From the NCBI RefSeq assembly GCF_024213555.1, contig NZ_JANAVO010000004.1, positions 186,001 through 250,000 on the forward strand: a DNA stretch of 64,000 nt. The letters are read 5' to 3'. Positions 62,901 to 64,000 of the stretch are shown piece by piece. Positions within the stretch are counted from its first letter, which is position 1. The number at the start of each line of letters is the position of its first letter. Both the position numbers and the translations under genes were made by a program. The notes beneath the pieces are model-generated. The model did no database searches. It was not told the DNA's origin and was given only the letters and a program-made list of their open reading frames with translations. The stretch is from Allokutzneria sp. A3M-2-11 16. Its GTDB lineage: Bacteria > Actinomycetota > Actinomycetes > Mycobacteriales > Pseudonocardiaceae.

Positions 62901-64000
62901 TGCTGATCGAGACCGCCGCGAACTCCTTCGCCAACATCCGGTCCAAGGCCAAGCGCTGGTTCCTGGGCCGCGGCGGGGACAGGATCGAGGCAGGCGAGTT
63001 CGGCCAGGGCGGCGGGTTCGGCCGCAGCGTCGGCTCCGGCTCCTCGGTCGCCGAGCGCGCCAACGACGTCCACCTCTTCGAGGTCGACGGCAAGATGGAC
63101 GCCTGGCTGGTCCCGATCACCGTCACCGGCACGGTCACCGGGCCGGACGGCGAACCGCAGACCGTCACCGTCACCGGCAAGGTCAAGATCTTCCTGCCCG
63201 CGGGCTTCGCCAAGGAGATGGAGCCGGTCAAGGTCGCGGACAAGACCGACAAGAAGGTCTTCGCGACCAACGGCACCATCGTCACCTCGGTCGAGGCGCG
63301 GGGCCTGCGGGAGGCCGTCAAGGGGATCGCGCCCGAGCTGTTCAAGCCCGACTCGGACTCCGTCGAGGTGCTGGAGAGCATGCTCGACGTCACCACCCTG
63401 CACGCCAAGCTCAAGCAGATGATCGCCAGCGGCACCACCAACGACCAGCTCTTCGAGACCGGTGTGGGGCGGCACGGCAAGTACAAGGTCGGCATGAGGC
63501 TGGTGCCGAAGCAGACCCATCGGATCGGTCGGGTGCCCAACGCGGTCACCGGGCACTTCACCTTCCGCCTCAACGCGATCACCGGCAACGTGAACTGGTC
63601 CAGCCCCAGGGGCGTGGACGGCTCGTTCGCCGAGGGCCTCATGGAGCTGGCGGGCGAGAGCGGCGTGTCGGCCAACATCGGGCGGGCCACCTCGGGCGGG
63701 GAGGTGCGGACCCGGATCGGCGGTGAGGAGCAGCTCCCGCTGAGCTTCGAGGACGAGCAGCCGCACATGCGGACCGAGTTCGACCTCGTCGTCGAGGTGA
63801 CCTACGAGCCCGGCGCCAAGCTGCCCGGGGAGCGGGGCTGGACCCGCTCGGTCACCCACGACCTGAACGCGACCTGGGTCAAGGCCGAGTCCGAGATCAT
63901 GGAGGACTACGCCGACGGCACGCTGGCGCTGCCGCAGGAGGACGTGACCCGCTCGCTCAAGCGCTGGCGGGAGGGCGACGCCCAGTTCGGCCGCAACACC
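44927..64000 (+). CDS. Giant multi-domain ESX effector candidate, 3' end outside window
   Basis: A single open frame of at least 6,358 codons without a stop to the window edge and without one Cys codon. Start GTG 44927 (GGGG 6 bp before). In order: helical ESX-substrate-like N-terminus with hydrophobic stretches near 153-190 and 417-455; Gly/Asp/Ser-rich disorder about 560-800; two related modules, each with a GPIVN segment, a coiled coil and an ADP-ribosyltransferase-like domain (about 1890-1995 and 2355-2460); three HExxH metalloprotease-like units (His2680, His3306, His3939), the first two followed by APH-kinase-like folds (HNDAHGDN at 3073 intact, the second degenerate); an OTU-like segment near 4290-4435 lacking Cys; four tandem beta repeats about 4770-5305; and Ser/Gly-rich beta segments to the end. 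It is probably a polymorphic toxin; the C-terminal payload is not seen. Confidence 0.88.
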   Translation, partial: MGVGDAVGNAIDSAVDPFAYAMQKFAASVDEYVHEFQKWASNLGIWVPPIDMTMVVNGLLGQYPKADAEKSRQLAEHYFDESKRVLDFSESMLTLGKQLEMDFEGATSFQAQQKLAEVQRNLYEVGQAARQIGMGVSDFNTQIVLMKSMYQANLALLAYEVVRALIAAVPTLGGSIATFVGISLPIRILAAKKIFTEIMEAVARIIAEKGFIKGIVLGGAKAAARQAPRAVLVTAPKAIAKVVAKGAVHVGTKVVHAVKPTTIWQGIKNAGHAMRPSTIAGRAVARRVQTELAERLAQQALLRAGREGAGRFARAQAMRRGMAGRVMSTATNREVARLAAARFAGRELGQSAMNPALRRALISQVDNTLANTTMRRELFQRVKGYGLRSALLYGVGTDVAAQFMTMLRTDGHHQFSPIATMAAFVGAALGGAPLGLANRTFGFLALGAAGGLAGLYGSHYTTQGLTDLSIMAGVAPPEVIAQRASRGNLPEEELSAKALWEAAVGGALGGTWEQVIGERSWADARMNFTDMRLAYRSMGQVAIPDLFQNAPVNAPPINAPDPTVAGGGGNTATGGSGNTATGGGGGRTTTSQTGSPQTGEGAGRRVVVAGGDGQQQTLNPATGQVQGNDTQTPGQTETRRPSPAPDNSDGGTRDEGSSESGSGDGDSSGDSGSGEGGEGGGLGGRVVNTVANTVSNVGEAIANLGGGDGGGTGGDGGSTGGDGGGTGSNTGDGQTQTGDSDTSAGESNTGDSDSDSGDSGDGTRQQGDDDTSASNRRQSRIEDTHQGPEQTLETPESRMEEFTTEGEGDGKKTDQPVLHSDEMSTMGFSVAVEDLQNNGTITIHTDANGSPTSVTAVSEDGAVVDATFALNGDLPTGAVRVVPGTFELTPNGWVQTSPAQIQVSTAVVNTVEGMITHSKEQLDRALRALWTDSPVVQVGNIGPSNGRATPADPDVSREGQTWHTAPRAVRVDTPSTTPDADTDTETEGDAADRGVQALSDEIRRLQDGAEADTPATDGQARPIAVTGHADPKVPSAKKAALGFLQPEEEPRLNTTIVHYSDNTRIVVDFVVDSDADHIVVDAGDWVGLHDGTIAQQTTAKVTIPVTESAEQMRSYIDTAMRELHNTVPGNDPDGAVPHARFTHNAADATSEERTQPLEDKVEVSADSEYHQEFDGELKDAVERLVGRTATDPGTGAALPVRMERAGELIRLHYPDGTVVDVLIRTVNDLRAGGIRITPPERVAVDGVLRQSGPMIIEVSGFGPDDAGKRKMIAGVLMRKALMRAHELVMGEGVLADGAVALRTDPQAQPVLAAVRSVVPSARVTPDPDAPGDPSRYTVRLAGPEYTADVQRIILAMEAAGYRLAADEHGDGIANAWVAGGLGVTATWITPGGDTIVLNLETPASLTARNYGRQVQQQLQGLAEGDPLADALARRVEEVVQAVPVPDDAAELRSEGDWREDPELLAQPSPEPPMNSRERATKLLEAAVKQAGDGIGLLRDLGITGDGPSVLAAMVRLPETNHVALANTVLEQLHARGLHVTGPIVNAWADGEPGVLVQLRDAQTGQRVRLRLVTAQGAEARAVANHLTRLDAADSTVQQEIADLEAVRRSLEGTAGEALTTEQINQRVEEFRQAIGREEDGGTAQTPEQSEEPADALRRALEDLDVRREQLDQQQARQDLERTRLELARDELREARIVPPGVDGVRAPEAPIIRSAYVKAKEHEWAADAVQGDEAAARIGEVPDGVTEEALGAMVIFTDSAEDNQRMTDAHRGVMEGRVADLQTAQAREKTILELLEEHGDRRSVRSRLERQLAEHRAAMDRSGVRDLTRPVTAQDLLDTGVYEDLLEAEPKKRFWHNAERRLQKALTRMAERDATVISEVTAAARHAVASTGPIAVRWGFDDLAAAVLQADENKLIGHRFVQHSPITASTHADHASANTYEAVVYLPGDARVLHIGDDAWTANTLLPAGTEFEIARVREVGGKVQLHIVAVGGTALGTATSDDSVTAATGADGESTTERVLRALYEAVNQTADEPKHELDLGATGSEIPHVMVRLPEDGHADHIRTLLREFQARDLHVTGPIVNGWPEGDPGIRFEVRDGQTGQRVRVRVVTPQGADLRRVTNDLTRLDERERTVQENLTRLESVEQMIRSAPQTQDERDRAEDADGDAEREPTQREQALAELEEHRRQLQSRQDRINGRRARLTARQEELRAALVAPAGVETVRAPRPARPADAALRNQALAEGVDDYDAILRMTDASEWRTGRRPEGITDENVDALHAATGIRAEMFGRALQAALANRPADQRAEPITGAELIATGLYAHHIDGLYTEAELRQFAEQDAATFNGVTEAFDKVEPSTEPVQLYWGYDDLTRLTGAFSAPGELIGRRFTNQAPTAAAVEPENTGRPHQARIYVPSGTKVLYLGEVSGTPTDALLPAGAELEVVRVREVDGQVELDLMLVGTAETAQTFVQTDESSQQEPESDPADTERADTERAVEVLREAADAALADGRPELVSSSLASMVMLGVAPVTPDAARLVAAADDVLAAYRDFAAIAPDADTTAAGDALHDAVHAVRELLGLPKLDEATTAAAGSVVTELDDPARELVGRVAESVAQEIADVTGRSVESVRQAIRDAVRTMTVLDDGDTAGRAFVDWAIGDGRLSVRVEDGVTVAELAGRVVHEATHMLQGDPRGLAPDVLRRMEIEAHKAELVLYQSLPTSVLTAELAEVASWTPGMVELVAAKVHPDDSPYIVGLSEGTSSLQYSRRDGGRLRGLFGRALRSLRAGDSATGIAQLQDLVASAVATLPQGSPVDFTAVDLSQFRDALPVVQGDPGTLDTAMDEGARRGAARVFVNEIAASYREDGPGTAHRENLRRFAAEQLGLEADEVQLVALSKGRFFRVVHNGETVSVIGVLFTVEELAARTWADPWLQSQGFTAFDLSTAQAAGVIHFGGAPIPVLMSSPAPGETEYQIAQKIAAAAPDERQPHVDRLKRLLTLSAKALAELHVRTRNAALGDGPAGAHWLETAAEFLRTAHAMAVADGRPELVPGNLASLLEQQARTAVAMPDEWVAAAHNDAHGDNVLYHRDEETGEERVTLIDFEFLHETLASDRTPTGRISTQRDLEIFADHLRRTLEQDLDLSELSTEMTEHFQSAYESAVRGLTLDAELNAYKAFAAAQQVLTTYREGGSPETLAAQVHTVRDMLGLARLDAETTAATGSVVTELDPSTRQLVGTVAESVAREIADLTGKSLGEVSWMIDHAVWTMTELTSADTDARAVLDWSTGEGRLSVRVADGATVAELAGRIVHEVTHLLQGDPRELPTEVLRRLEIDAHKAELALYRSLPTSVLTEELAAVAAWTPGMVELVSAKVHSDDSPHMRALAEGDSSLQYSRRGSGGLKGLFGRAGKLVQSLTQSESMTPSVAQLRGLVDSVLVGPSGQRVRVSTSSMNEFVDALAVVEGTRDGDTIPHIDRRMAAFSEYSTALVHADEPGSPGARHRENLRLFAAEQLGRDEGDVELELLAGERFFKVLVNGEAVAVLSVHQSIEDLAYRFWADQRLAEYEVENHGYDRFEMPEYLALGVVHGPDLLLGVSLTTLMPGETLTQLAQQVARAGEDARPQQVERVKKMLELAAKAFAELHLRTRHSSSAEGPAGAHWLTPATELVRAANELAEADGRSDLVPRDLVTALEESGLLAEFLPAAWVSAVHAAAPSEEHTSADNFLFSDEDGTARLSLIDLEALTLSLDGSGVPLGMSSENDVRAIAVGIRTAFGRVGMDGLAPELVQHFEAAYENAVRIATMDGDLKNFQTFVAAQRVLNEYKAFSETGEDTGGVEDAVRALHELLDPLVATQATTVVTDLDAQSAEIERVALLAVDAIADALGADSEYTKEDIADEIREIVETMTSRPDGTLRAYLNWEDGKVTVRLTPGTTVAEVAGAVVHEVTHWLQGQPTGLSTTELQDREVAAHLAERAVYQAIPAEARTEAMTAVVEAADFESIVRTEIHPPNSAYLAALSSGETLLQQSASDEGLPTAAQEQEFREALSQLDVHLDANRLVEPGADVDLRELHRLFGPQDLPAAIVTALARGMGVVRVIAMTPDVQMRRAMLHHAWHGADDAGRAQVPPRLLRLAVENRYGENVPARVTEFQASVARLDQGYSPLPANVGEAAALFGYDPANTTEMAAFATVLEQAGIDPDTRSYDELKALRSAAVDLSVRRGMATGEQRRNVIEGDPQVLGAAVRLRPSFLRPSEALPAVPLPADSAARAALDASVRQVLLQFLHGQPAGVALPGDLASPQLWDQVRSAIYFHGVGYAALMVSQLPGAHPVPNLAAADFATLVGDPNAPTPAQQAYLNGEFLRVEWAMPGEGTLGAALDRTGGRTGTFAATTEDNLPALADQLGVRIVLVDENGEAQVHGEGRHRQRVVVLRRGSHYVAAHTWGLSVAAPLGDAARPGSAAEDAYQGSTAGKPVAALTAEETLRRLVPEFTAAIDPAWLAAAGLTSGELRIIAATTSPELLPAVIAAHLARGAKGMRFMPLFTEPNEVARQVKVLLSGPAADRSRVPVQLVDIAFHRLFGADVPAFAAQVRDEIAELHGEVGLPRTTHALPTAPPLPEITPREALQHYAPQYTGDLDSATLLAAGLDVQALRQIAKLFGPEQVPAAVVTALARGMSYLHEAIRQPDGPIMRNRDWSFAWTGLDEQAMTRIPVDLLQVAVNRNHGATVPDDITQFQEAVAQAHENAAQQQTEETEETEQTEQTEEPEQSEQPETSAPVEVPVLVPWTDGTATVLDPDALAALQADRDVPIADDPTNSDGLLLRIGLGAEPLVIRIDPDADGPRVEVPGDRRSPLVLVVPALPGDAADQAAVLGPLLVQLPDLVTEHRATAAEPGEQTPPPAPGPIQVHHGELGTSVVMPLAGLTPWAYQGTATLIDPDVYVALGNDPAFPGDAAPDANFLLIRIEDDSFPLGFEADGDESAGPRVTVSFAEDGTLQWFRVTVPALPDHPAAQQALVDQIVDHLPAALDGARPHVVTGEPEAETGAAQADPDAPTQPLPQVPAASTLALPITITWTDGTADTVDPDVIDTLRQALPGFVPVHETEVPVWVEGDDIPLTIQVEPSTTDPRLEIVRSESGALMELVLVVPALPADADAQLVVLSDLVNTVPDLVDPTAAPTTAPATAPAGQSQAGTRSVITALPALTPWSHQGSATTVDPDVYVRIGADDASSAQTAPSGDHLLVQVDGQTVPLVVTTTGDTSGDPVVIVSLRPDGTVAGFEALVPTLPDDPDAQRLAVEQILEQLPVVLADARQLLTPDQGDERPATTASGIPLVYDEGLEVGEDGRPIPQGEPTLPGFINGGAIGRIPHAQAIAEQLGVSAVDVDQAITAHWQDVLSPHGAQIEFRTTDGRRITRLVHMEFTDPKKVRSGVRPHEQGHGTFAQGQGGFENSAGRSSSLSLGLAATAEDIVGLAVAGAPVIGENPIASANIGKKFSFSTSQSVQAQQFGETNHAVTTNRGPATAFEVAVTVRVSELTEDPGEFVQVAEFTPYGSTDGQWTPDTKDTLVVGVPDTFLERVEKSVRRDLSTVDTTDADVPHMALAAWDGRNKLIKQVMDMLGPSVGTAVPDLRRQIETAIVEFSADMVRPANRDEGYSFPIVDSAGNVVARPMLRSALNPAGATIVGGNDAGRFAKGGLLLERVLVWFLKTGGVTAVGRGLNTETGAGSKVLGWLDSMVQGILPHRGGRSWSRSETSVTYSDSTVINVRVGRERAVTLKVPAAITVQLQSPTGDKVGDPAVVDTELVVQMSRKDAVEHGYPTSVDAIGPDGESVDGIVKNPNEPDAVLPEFVSKVGVGTGLLEELVLDTEDGQPKGKGEGDALAPFMHQILRELAKTGAVPPQAGSTAQTATEPDAPKRKRVWRRAAQDKRVVNQNSIERQISEAMLESEIDQLVQNGKLMVLKHSDLRDPEDARQTQLMVNAQLDHSAAVYLGKQHKQLARLLIETAANSFANIRSKAKRWFLGRGGDRIEAGEFGQGGGFGRSVGSGSSVAERANDVHLFEVDGKMDAWLVPITVTGTVTGPDGEPQTVTVTGKVKIFLPAGFAKEMEPVKVADKTDKKVFATNGTIVTSVEARGLREAVKGIAPELFKPDSDSVEVLESMLDVTTLHAKLKQMIASGTTNDQLFETGVGRHGKYKVGMRLVPKQTHRIGRVPNAVTGHFTFRLNAITGNVNWSSPRGVDGSFAEGLMELAGESGVSANIGRATSGGEVRTRIGGEEQLPLSFEDEQPHMRTEFDLVVEVTYEPGAKLPGERGWTRSVTHDLNATWVKAESEIMEDYADGTLALPQEDVTRSLKRWREGDAQFGRNT
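52540..57000 (+). repeat. Internal ~630-residue duplication in the giant gene (2.3 copies)
   Basis: Units start near 52540, 54445 and 56350. The first two match well at DNA level with an exact 1,878-bp (626-codon) offset around the HExxH region, for example GGCTCCGTCGTCACCGAGCT at 52697 and 54575. The third copy retains only the HExxH half and is more diverged. Confidence 0.85.
59235..60850 (+). repeat. Four tandem beta-rich protein repeats in the giant gene
   Basis: Repeats begin near 59243, 59654, 60100 and 60490, roughly 130-150 codons apart. Each opens with a WTDGTA- or GLTPWAYQGTA-type strand, then a DPDVYV-type motif, a beta region, and closes with VPALP plus a helix ending in LPDLV or similar. 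Copies 2 and 4 are most alike, as are 1 and 3, suggesting duplication of a pair. A Glu/Thr/Gln-rich spacer (59150-59230) precedes them. Confidence 0.8.

Noticed and set aside
44903-63859. Very long open frames on the minus strand opposite the giant gene (about 10 kb and 9 kb)
   Set aside because: They are mirror images of GC-rich codon bias: Arg/Gly/Val/His-rich, without domains or ribosome sites. The plus-strand frame is continuous and contains recognisable motifs.

Overview
The window is high-GC DNA from an actinomycete, most likely a filamentous member of the Pseudonocardiales. The pointers are many GTG/TTG starts, a complete mycobacterial-type ESX (type VII) secretion locus, an L,D-transpeptidase, a PF04672-type methyltransferase and NBR1-type domains. 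The family assignment is inference; the phylum is secure.

Layout. (1) 1-6 kb: a partial secreted subtilisin, a HAD-IB phosphatase, a 30-bp-period palindromic repeat array, a lipoprotein L,D-transpeptidase and an APH-fold phosphotransferase. (2) 4.8-20.2 kb: a tightly coupled minus-strand operon of seven genes, four of whose six junctions are 4-bp ATGA/GTGA overlaps. It starts with a 3-hydroxyacyl-CoA dehydrogenase, followed by PfaD-type enoyl reductase, PfaA-type KS-AT-ACP-ACP-KR, PfaC-type KS-CLF-AT-DH-DH, an acetoacetate-decarboxylase-fold protein, an APH-fold pseudo-phosphotransferase and an intact APH-fold phosphotransferase. This is a compact PUFA-synthase-like iterative PKS with unusual tailoring and resistance-like partners. 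(3) 20.3-28.6 kb: an HTH-TM-NBR1-like protein, RecQ, a second repeat array, a methyltransferase, a cytochrome P450, a secreted alpha/beta hydrolase, a membrane-anchored small protein and a broken phospholipase-D gene. (4) 28.8-44.8 kb: the ESX locus. It holds eccE, a Pro/Gln-rich protein, two candidate secreted substrates, a fused eccC, eccD, eccB, two WXG100 genes, a mycosin that has lost its catalytic Asp and His, a YbaB/EbfC-like gene and a small helical partner. (5) 44.9-64.0 kb: one open reading frame that runs off the right edge, at least 6,358 codons long, encoding a multi-domain giant protein with no cysteine at all.

How it fits together. The EccB/C/D/E genes, the mycosin homologue and the WXG100 pair would build the secretion machine. 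The YbaB-like and helical genes (themselves joined by ATGA) immediately precede the giant ORF. The giant starts with an ESX-substrate-like helical region and then carries ADP-ribosyltransferase-like, HExxH and kinase-fold modules, so it is best read as a giant polymorphic effector of this ESX system. A textbook intrinsic terminator sits 22 bp before its start codon and may gate its expression. The lipid/polyketide operon is a separate unit; its product cannot be deduced from sequence.

No rRNA, tRNA, insertion sequence or CRISPR array was seen.
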